A program made the position numbers and the translations under genes. DNA of 64,000 nt, from NCBI GenBank assembly GCA_026394195.1, contig JAPKYS010000023.1, forward strand, positions 397,339-461,338. The letters are read 5' to 3'. Positions within the stretch are counted from its first letter, which is position 1. Every line of letters starts with the position of its first letter. Positions 48,104 to 57,271 of the stretch are shown in pieces. This DNA is from a bacterium. Lineage in GTDB: Bacteria; Electryoneota; B3-LCP. Under the pieces are notes generated by a model that saw only the letters and a list, made by a program, of their open reading frames with translations, did not search any database and was not told the origin of the DNA.

Positions 48104-49348
48104 ATGGGACGCTTCACCATCATCCTGGTCGTCGGCTTTGCCATCATCGCCGGCGGATTGAAAATGACCTATGGGCGCTGGGGACGTCAAGCCAACGACC
48201 TCAGCTCTGCACGATCCGAAGAATTAACCACGCGTAACGCCGTCACCAGCGCAGTCAACCTGAGTCTAAATCAGCTGGCGCGCAATTTTTTCTGGCGGGA
48301 TGGATTTTCTAATCTGTGCATGGGCAACGGGATCGCCAACGTAACCATCGAGGATCGCAGCACCGATACCTCTCTAACCTTAAGCCAGGTTCGAATCAGA
48401 GCCACTGCAACCGTCGCGGGGGAGACTGCGTCCGCCGTAGTGGTTATGGCAAAATCGGCGTTCTCTGAATTCGCCTACTTCACTGACACCGAGCCCTTGA
48501 TCTACTTCATCACCGGCGACACTCTGAAGGGACCTGTACATACCAACGGGCAATTCCACATTATGGGGAATCCCGTTTTCTATGGGTTGGTTTCACAGAC
48601 TGCAGCCACAATTGCCTACAACGGTACCTGTCATCCAGAATTCAAATCAGGTACATCGTTGAACAACCCGGCGATAACCTTGCCGACGGACTTCAGTATC
48701 CTCGACGGTATGGCAGCCAGTGGAGGCATCGTCTTTCACGGCGAATCACGCTTGGAATTTAAAAGCGATGCAACATTCGATTGGCAGGTCATCCATCCTG
48801 AGACTACCTGGGTGCACGGTACACCGACCGTCAATATTGTTGTCGATTCCAGCGGTAACACTGCAATCAATTCGATCAACGGGGTCATCGCCAGCGACAA
48901 CAACAAAGACATTCACGTCAAAGGGATTCTGGACGGCGAAGTCACGGTGTTGTCTGATGCCAACATCTGGATTGACGATGATATCACCTATGAAAAGAGC
49001 GTTTTGACTGACCCGACTGCTGACGATATGCTGGGCCTTATCGCCATGAAAAACATCTATGTGACTGATAACGCTGCGAATCGCATTGACTGTATCATCA
49101 ATGCTACCCTGATGGCGTTGAATAAATCATTCGCAGTACAAAATTATGACCAGGGGACTGTACGTGGCCGACTGACTGTGGTCGGAGGTATGGTTCAAAA
49201 GGAACGCGGTGCAGTGGGTACGTCCCGATCCGGCGTCATCCAGACCGGCTATTTGAAGAAGTACACTTACGATGAGCGCTTCCTGACCAAGGCGCCACCC
49301 AATTATCCGGTCTACAGCGCAAATCGAATCGTCTCATGGTACGAATAG
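48104..49348 (+). CDS. minor pilin-like protein C (PilX/DUF4900-like)
   Basis: A 414-aa protein with an N-terminal helix directly after the start (MGRFTIILVVGFAIIAGG), a PilX-like coiled stretch (SSARSEELTTRNAVTSAVN), and a long beta-helical region. The stretch FAYFTDTEPLIYF-TGDTLKGPVHTNGQFHIMG is typical of DUF4900-like domains of large pilin-operon proteins. AGGAGG lies upstream. It is the last gene before the 350-nt gap and is probably exposed on or at the tip of the fibre. Confidence 0.7.
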   Translation: MGRFTIILVVGFAIIAGGLKMTYGRWGRQANDLSSARSEELTTRNAVTSAVNLSLNQLARNFFWRDGFSNLCMGNGIANVTIEDRSTDTSLTLSQVRIRATATVAGETASAVVVMAKSAFSEFAYFTDTEPLIYFITGDTLKGPVHTNGQFHIMGNPVFYGLVSQTAATIAYNGTCHPEFKSGTSLNNPAITLPTDFSILDGMAASGGIVFHGESRLEFKSDATFDWQVIHPETTWVHGTPTVNIVVDSSGNTAINSINGVIASDNNKDIHVKGILDGEVTVLSDANIWIDDDITYEKSVLTDPTADDMLGLIAMKNIYVTDNAANRIDCIINATLMALNKSFAVQNYDQGTVRGRLTVVGGMVQKERGAVGTSRSGVIQTGYLKKYTYDERFLTKAPPNYPVYSANRIVSWYE

Positions 49349-49435
49349 GTCCATTAAAGAATTAAAGTCCCTCGCCACACCTTCCGATATAATAGGGGGA
49401 ATACAGGTTCAGTCTGACTGAATCTTCCTATAGAT

Positions 49436-49556
49436 GCTCGAAGGCTGGAAACGGTCATTCGCTGAATGAATGATGATCGAGCCCAGACACGTATGATAAT
49501 TGACCGGACCATGCACCGCCTCGCCCCAACCCCCTCGGTGCTGCCGGCCTTCGAGC
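49436..49556 (+). ncRNA. candidate structured RNA, three-stem fold
   Basis: A 13-bp closing stem (49436-49448 with 49544-49556, including one U-G pair that only exists in a plus-strand RNA) encloses about 95 nt. Inside, CGGTCAT (49452-49458) can pair with ATGATCG (49473-49479), or CGGTCA (49452-49457) with TGACCG (49501-49506); the two are mutually exclusive. A further stem is GCACCG (49513-49518) with CGGTGC (49536-49541). I do not recognise any Rfam class. It lies in the 350-nt gap (49349-49698) upstream of the Ig-like lipoprotein gene and could be a leader regulator or a separate small RNA. Confidence 0.4.
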
Positions 49557-49584
49557 TTAAGTATCCAATTCAATCTTACATCGA

Positions 49585-49656
49585 ATAACTAGAGTTATCA
49601 TACATTCAGCTCAGGGTCCTTTAACGTAGTATCCCAATCTTCTTATTTCTTGGGAT
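49585..49656 (+). other. two small hairpins before lipoprotein gene
   Basis: ATAACT-AG-AGTTAT (49585-49598) and ATCCCAA (49631-49637) with TTGGGAT (49650-49656) lie between the structured element and the next start. Neither has a terminator-like T-run. They may belong to the leader of the lipoprotein transcript. Confidence 0.3.
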
Positions 49657-49698
49657 CGGACTTCCTGGACCGAAATCATTTCTTCTTTGAGACGAACC

Positions 49699-51414
49699 AT
49701 GAAAAAGACAGTCGTTCTCATCCTCCTCGTTTTCCTGATGATAGGTTGCCAGGAAAAAGGCACCGATTTGCAGAGCGGTCAGGAGTGGGCGCACCTTACG
49801 GGTCAGGCGAAATACTCTGACAATCTTCAACCCATCAATGGGGCTTTCGTACGAACCCAGACACATCTGGAAACCACCCAAACCGATTCTACAGGTCACT
49901 ACGATCTGGCGATTGCGCTGCCGAAGGACGTACAGGAATCGGTGACGCTTGAAATTTTCAAGGAAGGATATCTTGCCGTCAATTTACCTGCCGTCATAAA
50001 AGCCGGTCAAACGACTCCCATGCCAGTTGCTACGCTTGAGCGGTATCTGGATTCCACGATTATTGATACTTTGGGAACTGGAAGCGGTCCTGCCGTCGGC
50101 ATGGTTCTGATCTATTTAAATCCAGACACTCTAAGCGTCAACGGGGCTGGTGGGCCAACCATGAGCCATATTATCTGTCAGGTACTGGATGCTTCAGGAA
50201 AACCTGTCGATAGTCTTCACGCCACCCAGATTAGCTTCAGTCTTACTCTAAATCCCGGCGGAGGAGCCTATATATATCCCACCTCCGACGTCACCGATGA
50301 TTCAGGTTACGTGGCTACAAATTTCTTTTCCGGCACAGATGCAGGCAGCGCTATTATCCGCGTCCAATTCACTGGAGCATCGAATTTTATTGTACTCCCA
50401 GAAATTCTCATCTATCAGACAGGCGCTCCGGCAGCTATCACTCTCCAATCCATCGAATACGACTCGATTGCAGTACGAGGAGTTGGCGCAAATGAAGTTA
50501 CCACCGCCGTCTTCGTGGTGCGTGATGCCGGCGGTTCGCCATTAACCCTACAACAACCCACCGCCATCAACTTTGCGATTTTGGGCAGCACCGGCGGAGG
50601 AGAATACATCTTTCCGACCAGTGACGTCACAGATGGTCAGGGGCAGGTTAGCACCACACTGAATAGCGGTACGGTTGCGGGAACGGTGCAATTATTGGCC
50701 TATCTTGCTGCAGACAGCTCGGTGGTATGCACGCCCGTCTCCGTGGCGATTCATTCGGGCTTGCCTGATGCGACACACTTTGCAGTGTACCCAAGATGGC
50801 TGAATTTTCCGGGATTCAACTACTACGGCGTCGTGGATAGCATTTCAGCTTTGGTCGCCGATCGATATGCCAATCCGGTGCCGTTGGGGACTTCAGTTTA
50901 TTTCACCACCAACGCCGGAGTCATCGAAGGATCGTCAGTCACCGATACTACGGGATTTGCCAATGTGCGGCTGTTTTCCGGAGCACCCTCTCCCCCATCC
51001 AGCTATCCCTTCGGTACGATCACCGCTCAGACCGTGGGTGAAGGCGGACAGATCATCACGGATCAAGCCCTGGTTCTCTTCTCCGGGATCACGCAGATCA
51101 CTGAGATGACACCAACAACCTTCACTATTCCTAATGAAGGATTGCAGGTGTTCGCATTTACGGTTTCTGACCAGAATGGGTACCCTCTAACTCACGACAC
51201 TCACATCGTGGTTACAGCTACTGCTGGTGGAATTTTAGGTGATATTGACGTGACTTTCCCCGACACCCAGTCGCAGTCGTGGACCCATTTCGGCTTCATC
51301 CTCTTCGATACCAACATCGACGAGACCGATCCGCCGGTTCAGGCTGCCGTGTCAATCAATATCACCAGCGTCAACGGCGACGCGTCAATGATACTACAAG
51401 GAACGATAGACTAA
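49699..51414 (+). CDS. Ig-like-domain lipoprotein in pilus locus
   Basis: A 571-aa exported lipoprotein. I start at 49699, where the signal peptide VVLILLVFLMIGC with its lipobox Cys17 is in place; an in-frame TTG at 49687 adds four residues. A carboxypeptidase-regulatory-like fold (about 35-110) precedes at least three bacterial Ig-like (Big_1/invasin type) domains, two of which share the phrase FPTSDVTDGQGQVSTTLNSG / YPTSDVTDDSGYVATNFFSG. Such domains act as adhesion stalks or spacers. Being inside the pilus-like locus suggests a surface or secretin-associated partner. Confidence 0.8.
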   Translation: MKKTVVLILLVFLMIGCQEKGTDLQSGQEWAHLTGQAKYSDNLQPINGAFVRTQTHLETTQTDSTGHYDLAIALPKDVQESVTLEIFKEGYLAVNLPAVIKAGQTTPMPVATLERYLDSTIIDTLGTGSGPAVGMVLIYLNPDTLSVNGAGGPTMSHIICQVLDASGKPVDSLHATQISFSLTLNPGGGAYIYPTSDVTDDSGYVATNFFSGTDAGSAIIRVQFTGASNFIVLPEILIYQTGAPAAITLQSIEYDSIAVRGVGANEVTTAVFVVRDAGGSPLTLQQPTAINFAILGSTGGGEYIFPTSDVTDGQGQVSTTLNSGTVAGTVQLLAYLAADSSVVCTPVSVAIHSGLPDATHFAVYPRWLNFPGFNYYGVVDSISALVADRYANPVPLGTSVYFTTNAGVIEGSSVTDTTGFANVRLFSGAPSPPSSYPFGTITAQTVGEGGQIITDQALVLFSGITQITEMTPTTFTIPNEGLQVFAFTVSDQNGYPLTHDTHIVVTATAGGILGDIDVTFPDTQSQSWTHFGFILFDTNIDETDPPVQAAVSINITSVNGDASMILQGTID

Positions 51415-51434
51415 TCGAAGTATCTGAAATCACC

Positions 51435-52706
51435 ATGACGTCAGTACTTGAACCACCTGTAAAACCATCTGAAATGGTCAAACAACAATTGACTGTAGAA
51501 GAGGTCTTTCTTTCCATCGAGTCGGCGCTCAGTCGTCATATTGTTGGCGTTGATCGACAGGAAGCCATCGCTGATACGATCTCTGAGTTGGACGAACAGG
51601 ATACAGAACTGTTGCGCAAGCGCTTTGAGAGCTTCCTCGTTAAGATGGTTGAAGCAGCCGCATCGGATATCGACGTTGGCGGTCAAGGTTCACTTGGTCA
51701 AATCTGGCTTCGCATTTACAACGATAAAAGGCCGGTATTCGATCTGGGCGCGTACTCGCTGGATCAGTTTAACATTCTAAACTTGAATATCCTCACACCA
51801 CGTCAACGCAAGTTCTTGTTCGAACAGAGAAATCTCGATTTCTCATACGCTGTCGAATATAAAGGGAAGAGCATTCGTTTTCGTGGCGACATGTACTTCG
51901 ATCTCGATAACCTGGCTCTGAACATGCGCCGAATTAACAACAGTATTTATCCCTTCAAAGAGCTGGGGTTTCAACCCAATATCGCTCGAGCGCTATCACT
52001 TAAACATGAAAAACAAGGGTTGATCCTGGTTACCGGAATCACAGGATCCGGAAAGTCCACCACTCTGGACAGCATTATCGATGCGAACAACCAGAGCGTT
52101 GACGCCCACGTAGTGATCATTTCCAGTCCGGTGGAATGCGTCCACCTCTCCAACCGCTGTCTGGTGCGACACCGCGAGGTTGGCAGGGACGTCATGAGCT
52201 TTAAGGAAGGCGCCATACAGGCTCTTCGACAGGATCCCGACATCATTATGATCGGAGAGATGCGCGACGCAGATACGATCATGACGGCTCTGGAAATCAC
52301 CGATTCCGGGCATAAGGTGTTTTCCACACTTCACACTGGGTCAGCAGTCGAATCTGTGGATCGCATCGTCGGGGAATGTCCGACTGATGAACAAGAGAGA
52401 GTGCGTAATCGGCTCGCTGACGTTCTCAAAGTCGTTATATCCCAAAAATTGGTGCCCACGGTGGATGGCAAGCGTACTCTGGCCAAAGAGGTTCTCTTGG
52501 TCAACTCCTCCATCAAGGCAGCGATAAAAAATTGCAATACCAGTGAAATTTACCAGATGATCAGCGAAGGCTCAAAGGAAGGCATGTGCACCATGGAGCA
52601 GGACTTACGCCGGTTAGTCCTGGAAAAAAAGATTTCCATCGATGAAGCAGTCAATTTTTCCAACAATAAGAATCGGATGCGTGAACTCTTGGAATATTCG
52701 CATTAA
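51435..52706 (+). CDS. pilT: PilT/PilU-like ATPase with altered Asp box
   Basis: A 423-aa motor ATPase. I start at 51435, 20 nt after the previous stop; upstream in-frame sequence lies inside that gene. The N-terminal PAS-like domain (about 60-150) precedes Walker A GITGSGKSTT, Walker B RQDPDIIMIGEMRD and the His box VFSTLHTGSAV, all intact. The Asp box, EDPIEF in PilT, reads SSPVEC here, so two acidic positions are lost. No zinc tetracysteine, as expected of retraction-type motors. ATP turnover may be slow or the protein may work with the PilB homologue. Confidence 0.88.
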   Translation: MTSVLEPPVKPSEMVKQQLTVEEVFLSIESALSRHIVGVDRQEAIADTISELDEQDTELLRKRFESFLVKMVEAAASDIDVGGQGSLGQIWLRIYNDKRPVFDLGAYSLDQFNILNLNILTPRQRKFLFEQRNLDFSYAVEYKGKSIRFRGDMYFDLDNLALNMRRINNSIYPFKELGFQPNIARALSLKHEKQGLILVTGITGSGKSTTLDSIIDANNQSVDAHVVIISSPVECVHLSNRCLVRHREVGRDVMSFKEGAIQALRQDPDIIMIGEMRDADTIMTALEITDSGHKVFSTLHTGSAVESVDRIVGECPTDEQERVRNRLADVLKVVISQKLVPTVDGKRTLAKEVLLVNSSIKAAIKNCNTSEIYQMISEGSKEGMCTMEQDLRRLVLEKKISIDEAVNFSNNKNRMRELLEYSH

Positions 52707-52747
52707 TTCCTAAGGAAGCGGCTATCATTTAGTTCAAAGAGACGATC

Positions 52748-55045
52748 GTGAAGAATTATCTAAAAAATACAAGTAGTCAGGTTCTTGGCATCATGGTGGA
52801 TGGCACTGACCTGAAGATCGCTCACTTGGGTTGGGAAAAAAACGAAATCACCATCTATTCTCTGGAATCGGTCTCACTGCCGGTGCGTCTGGGGAAATAC
52901 CGACCCCAGAACTATAACCAGAACGTCGCCGCTTACGATTCACTACAGGGTGACGTCTTTGGATTGGAATCGGGTGAACCTGATCAACCGGTTATTATTG
53001 AAGAGAATTCGGAAAATGCTCCGGCAGATGCTTCTGGCACTCTGGTCAATGTCTTCACACGTTACCCTCTGCGTAAAACTTCTCTGGCTGTCAATATTCC
53101 CGAGGGACAGGCGACCTACTACAACTTCGAAAGCAATTTCGATCTGAAAGGTAAAAAGTTAGACAAGCGCCTCCGTGAGGAAATTGCCCCAATCTCAGGC
53201 GGTACCATGGACAGCGCCCTGCTGGATAGCTTCCCCACCGAAGCAGGCGGCTTGATGGTAGTGATGGCGGAAGGGAATATCCCCATCATCGACGAGCTGA
53301 GGGACATAAAAAATTTCCTCCCGGGCGGAATACCGCATTATTCACTGGTCAGTTCTAACGAAATAGCCATCGTTAATTTGGTCAGATCAACTCTGGATCC
53401 GCCTTCAGATCAAATTACCGCCGTTGTCTACATCGGCTGCGATTTTTCGCGTGTGATCATCATGCGGGGTTGTGAACCGATCTCTTTTGTGCAATCCATC
53501 CGCGAAGGTTACTCTTCACCACAGGTTTGTCATACCATCTTCAGCAAGATACTGCTTGAGCAGGAAGAAGCGGGTATCCCGGATATTAACAAGATCGTGC
53601 TGGCAGGCGAAATCGGCATGACGCGTGCCTTCGAGTTCTTTTCACGGCAATTCCCTGACGCAGAGGTGGGTCCGATTACCTCTGGTCCACTGAACACAAA
53701 TTTACTTAAATCAGAAGAAATCGCCATCTTCTCAAATTATGCCATTCCCGTATCAATGGCGTGGGAAGCGCTGGATCGAAAGAACCAGTCGTTCTTGCGA
53801 ACCGATCTCATGCCGGTTTCTGTGCGTGATTCGCAAAAAGCCTTCAAGGTGGCCTGGCACGGTTTTGCCTTGCTCGGCGTGGTTTTTTGCGGAATGGTGC
53901 TGTTGTCTTATCAAGGAATTTCACGATATAACAATATCAAATCTCTGCAGCATTCGATACAAACCAAGCGCGCGAATAATGAAGCTCTGCAACCCGACCT
54001 CGCTCTGGTCAATCAATTCCAGACCCAAATTGCGACCGCAAAAACCAACCTCGACTTCATGGATTCAGTGATTGTTGACCCCGATAAGTGGAGCCGCTTG
54101 TTTTCCAATTTAACCGAGAATTTCAAGAACGTAAAGAAAATCTGGATAGACCGGGTTCAATCGACGCCGGAAGGGTTCACCATGATAGGCAGATCGCTGT
54201 CCCGGGACCGTATTCCGCAGCTGGCGGGAAATTTGCCTGGCGTATTTTTGCAACGGGTCACGCGTGTCATTTCCGAAGCGGGTGAGGTTGTTTATGAATT
54301 TGAATTGACGGCTCAAATTCCGGAACCGATAAAAGAGAACGAACCCGAGCTGCCGAATAACCCCGCTTTGGAAGAATCGGCGCCGATCGATAACTCGACC
54401 AGTCTACCCATCGCCGATGGCGCTTCTGCAGAACCATCAGAACAGGTCAACTCAGCGGCCATGGGACCGATGCTGCCTTCCACGCAGGCGGACGTCAAGC
54501 CGGAAGAGTTATCCGCTCCGGTGGAACCTGTGAAGGTCACTCCTCCAGTCGAAAAGGCAAAGCCCAAGACTGCCGATGAAAAACCGGCAGCCAAGCTGCA
54601 AACCGATAATACTCAGAAACCAGGCGCGCCGCCGGCAGCTTCGAACAATAGCGCTGTCTCAAACGCCAGCAGCGCCTCAGAGGATCTCTACCAAAACGGC
54701 ATCCGGTTAATCAAGGAATCAAAGAAACGCGAAGCCCTGGCTGAGTTTGGGCTGCTGGTGGATAAATTCCACGATGCGCCGGAGGCTCCTGCAGCAAATT
54801 ATTGGGTGGGTGAGTGTTACTATGCTCTGGAGAAATATTCCGAAGCCGCCGCGGCTTTTGAAGCATCACTGACCTACAAAAAAAATACTAAAGCTGAAGC
54901 TGCACTTTTAATGTTGGGTAGTAGTTACGACAAATTGGGGCAGACCGACAAAGCCCGTCAGCAGTACGAAGCGCTGCTGCAACGATTCCCGAACGGTCAA
55001 TATGTCTCCGCGGCACAAAATAAGCTTGATCATTCCGCCAAATAG
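52748..55045 (+). CDS. PilM-PilN-like fusion with C-terminal TPR domain
   Basis: A 765-aa protein starting with GTG. Residues 1-345 resemble the actin-like PilM (LGIMVDGTDLKIAHL, VVYIGCDFSRVIIMRG, KIVLAGEIG). One transmembrane helix follows (about 372-392, HGFALLGVVFCGMVLLSY), then a PilN-like coiled and ferredoxin-like part (about 395-520). A Pro/Glu/Ala-rich linker (about 525-640) leads to a YbgF-like TPR domain (about 650-765). PilM and PilN are normally separate proteins; here cytoplasmic and periplasmic halves of the alignment complex are in one chain. Confidence 0.8.
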   Translation: MKNYLKNTSSQVLGIMVDGTDLKIAHLGWEKNEITIYSLESVSLPVRLGKYRPQNYNQNVAAYDSLQGDVFGLESGEPDQPVIIEENSENAPADASGTLVNVFTRYPLRKTSLAVNIPEGQATYYNFESNFDLKGKKLDKRLREEIAPISGGTMDSALLDSFPTEAGGLMVVMAEGNIPIIDELRDIKNFLPGGIPHYSLVSSNEIAIVNLVRSTLDPPSDQITAVVYIGCDFSRVIIMRGCEPISFVQSIREGYSSPQVCHTIFSKILLEQEEAGIPDINKIVLAGEIGMTRAFEFFSRQFPDAEVGPITSGPLNTNLLKSEEIAIFSNYAIPVSMAWEALDRKNQSFLRTDLMPVSVRDSQKAFKVAWHGFALLGVVFCGMVLLSYQGISRYNNIKSLQHSIQTKRANNEALQPDLALVNQFQTQIATAKTNLDFMDSVIVDPDKWSRLFSNLTENFKNVKKIWIDRVQSTPEGFTMIGRSLSRDRIPQLAGNLPGVFLQRVTRVISEAGEVVYEFELTAQIPEPIKENEPELPNNPALEESAPIDNSTSLPIADGASAEPSEQVNSAAMGPMLPSTQADVKPEELSAPVEPVKVTPPVEKAKPKTADEKPAAKLQTDNTQKPGAPPAASNNSAVSNASSASEDLYQNGIRLIKESKKREALAEFGLLVDKFHDAPEAPAANYWVGECYYALEKYSEAAAAFEASLTYKKNTKAEAALLMLGSSYDKLGQTDKARQQYEALLQRFPNGQYVSAAQNKLDHSAK

Positions 55046-55059
55046 TAAGGATAATCAAA

Positions 55060-55944
55060 ATGTCACACGCCTTACGAACTACCATTCTTCTGGGAGCCTT
55101 CTGGCTTCTGGTCTTCTTGACTGGAATTTATTTCGTTCATTTCCGCACCAAGAATGTTCAGGAAAAGCTGGTTAAGGAAGAGAAAGTCGCAGTGGAAGAG
55201 CTCGACCTTAGCGAAAATCTAGTTTCCGGATTGCCCGTGATCAAAGCTGAAGTGAAGAGCGCCCTCTACCGCTGGGAACATCGCGATAAGGTGATCCCAA
55301 AAATCAGTTCCTATCATGAGACCTATAACTATCTTGACCAAATTCTTAAGCGGGAGCCGACGACCCTGAACTACGATTTTGCAGCTCAGGAGGAATCTGA
55401 TTCAAATGGGGTCCACTACTCCAACTACACTCTTGTGGGTGAAGCTGAATTTCTGGATCTGTACCATTTCATCTGGTACGTGGAGCACCTGCCCCGCTAT
55501 ATGCGCATCAATTCGTTGGATTTGACCGAGGCGATCAAAGAAACCGAGACCGAAGACGCCACCCAACGCTGGGTAAAATTCACCCTCGCATTGACAGCGC
55601 TTTCAGCAGATCGCCCCGGATTCGACGCCGTGCAATATGCTGTCGATATTAACATGCCGCACGAAAACTACGATCCCTTCGCACCCGCTCGCAAAGAAGT
55701 TCACCAGATTCCACCGAATGTAGACGGGTTGCCCAACGTCTTTGATTCGAAACTGAGGGCGCTGACACCAAATCAGGTGTACCTGGTCGATCAAAATGGC
55801 GAATTGAAGATATTGAATCTGGGAGATGATGTCTATCTGGGTCGATTGGTGGACATCCTTCCGGATTCAAACCGAGCCATATTTGATCTGGATCTGCTCT
55901 TCCCGCCGCGGAGAGTATCTTTGGATATCGGCGTAAAAAAATAG
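55060..55944 (+). CDS. PilO-PilP-like alignment protein
   Basis: A 294-aa inner-membrane protein. After one N-terminal transmembrane helix (about 9-28) and a coiled stretch comes a PilO-like domain (about 75-185, with FLDLYHFIWYVEHLPRYMRI). From residue 205 (ENYDPFAPA) a segment like the PilP/GspC homology region follows (LYLVDQNGELKILNLG-type strand pattern). It starts 14 nt after the PilM-PilN gene with AAGGAT as ribosome site. It likely bridges the inner platform to the secretin. Confidence 0.75.
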   Translation: MSHALRTTILLGAFWLLVFLTGIYFVHFRTKNVQEKLVKEEKVAVEELDLSENLVSGLPVIKAEVKSALYRWEHRDKVIPKISSYHETYNYLDQILKREPTTLNYDFAAQEESDSNGVHYSNYTLVGEAEFLDLYHFIWYVEHLPRYMRINSLDLTEAIKETETEDATQRWVKFTLALTALSADRPGFDAVQYAVDINMPHENYDPFAPARKEVHQIPPNVDGLPNVFDSKLRALTPNQVYLVDQNGELKILNLGDDVYLGRLVDILPDSNRAIFDLDLLFPPRRVSLDIGVKK

Positions 55945-55970
55945 ATGACCTATAATCAGACTATACTAGA

Positions 55971-57191
55971 ATGAATGGATTGATCATGCGACCTATCGTC
56001 GTAAGTCTAATGCTGATACTGGGATTGGGTGTTGCAGTGTCAGCGCAGGATCGGTTGCCGCAGGAATACGTTTCAGCGGATGAGATCATTACGTTATCCG
56101 CTGATCTGTCATTCGAAGAAGCTTTCCAGATCCTTTCAAAAGTCTCCTTCAAGAAAGAAGGAAAAATTATTGTAGATCCAGCCAAGCGGCAGGGCCGTGT
56201 TGACGTGGACATTAAAAATCTTCCCTGGAAGAAGGCGTTTGAGGTGATTCTCAAGGCGCATCGACTCAATTACGTCGAACATGAGAAATTTTATGAGGTG
56301 GTAGGTGAAGCCGACCAAACTCAGGCGGGAAAGGTCACTATATCGCTTGCCAGCCGGGAAGTGCGCATCGAGGCGATCTTCTTTGAAGGGGACCGACACG
56401 CTCTGGCAGAAGCCGGCATTGATTGGTCATTCTTGAGGTCCGGCAATACCTTCACAGGAAATTTCGGGGTAAACGGCGCTACCTCGGTGTCCAGCGACCT
56501 TATCGAGGGTAACATCGACTATTCCGATAATGTCAACGGAATTGATTACGCAGTCACCGGACTGCTGCGCACCTTTGAGAACAACAACCTCGGGCGTATT
56601 TTAGCGCAACCAGAGATTGTAGTGGTATCCGGGAAAGCTGGACGGATCCAGGTCGGTCAGGATTTCTCGATAAAAACCCGCGATTTTGCTGGTAATGTGA
56701 TCGATAATTTCTTCTCGACGGGAACCATTTTGAACGTGACACCCGTCGTATATACCGAAGATGGAATCGATTTCATCCATTTGGCGATCACTGCCGAACG
56801 CTCCAGCGCCATTCCCGACGTGGTTTCGACCACCATCAATAAGTCTCAAGCGCAAACCGAAGTCATCCTGGTAAATGGCGAGTGCACTGCTGTCGGCGGA
56901 CTTTACAGCCGCGATCATAAACTGGTGCGAAAGGGATTTCCGATCTTAAAGGATTTGCCCTGGTGGGTGTTCGGTTTAAAATACCTCTTCGGGTATAATC
57001 TCGACGAAACGGCTGATAAGGAATTAATCGTCGTGCTGCGGGCATCGCTGCTGCCGGAACTCAGGTCCAGGTGGGCTTCACCGCGGCAGCCCAAAGGTGA
57101 TACCTTTGAGAAGAACAGATCAGAATCGCAACGAGGGTTGGACCAAACCTGGGATCAGGGAATCACAATTCCGGATAAACCTAAACCTTAG
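55971..57191 (+). CDS. short secretin (PilQ/GspD family)
   Basis: A 406-aa outer-membrane channel protein. A signal peptide (MRPIVVSLMLILGLGVAVSA; a start at 55986 is also possible) is followed by an STN/N0-like domain (about 40-115) and then directly by the secretin domain (about 130-380, with RILAQPEIVVVSGKAG, ECTAVGGLYS and KGFPILKDLPWWVFGLKYLF). The AMIN and extra N domains of PilQ or GspD are missing, which makes it much shorter than usual (600-700). The tail is polar. Last gene of the locus, followed by a strong terminator. Confidence 0.9.
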   Translation: MNGLIMRPIVVSLMLILGLGVAVSAQDRLPQEYVSADEIITLSADLSFEEAFQILSKVSFKKEGKIIVDPAKRQGRVDVDIKNLPWKKAFEVILKAHRLNYVEHEKFYEVVGEADQTQAGKVTISLASREVRIEAIFFEGDRHALAEAGIDWSFLRSGNTFTGNFGVNGATSVSSDLIEGNIDYSDNVNGIDYAVTGLLRTFENNNLGRILAQPEIVVVSGKAGRIQVGQDFSIKTRDFAGNVIDNFFSTGTILNVTPVVYTEDGIDFIHLAITAERSSAIPDVVSTTINKSQAQTEVILVNGECTAVGGLYSRDHKLVRKGFPILKDLPWWVFGLKYLFGYNLDETADKELIVVLRASLLPELRSRWASPRQPKGDTFEKNRSESQRGLDQTWDQGITIPDKPKP

Positions 57192-57210
57192 CTGAAGACG
57201 ATAAACACAG

Positions 57211-57237
57211 AAAAACCCGACTGAATGTCGGGTTTTT
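57211..57237. terminator. bidirectional intrinsic terminator
   Basis: AAAAACCCGAC (57211-57221) pairs perfectly with GTCGGGTTTTT (57227-57237) around TGAAT, 19 nt past the secretin stop and 34 nt past the stop of the convergent radical SAM gene. Confidence 0.93.
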
Positions 57238-57271
57238 CGTTTTATTAAACTGAGTACGCAGGGAGCTGGGC

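Noticed and set aside
49436..49556. The long inverted repeat as a simple terminator or insertion-sequence end
   Set aside because: About 95 nt separate the arms, no T-tract follows, no transposase is nearby, and the inner segment forms further stems.
51279..51434. Longer PilT-like start at 51279
   Set aside because: It lies inside the lipoprotein gene in another frame and reads as Arg-rich non-protein-like sequence.
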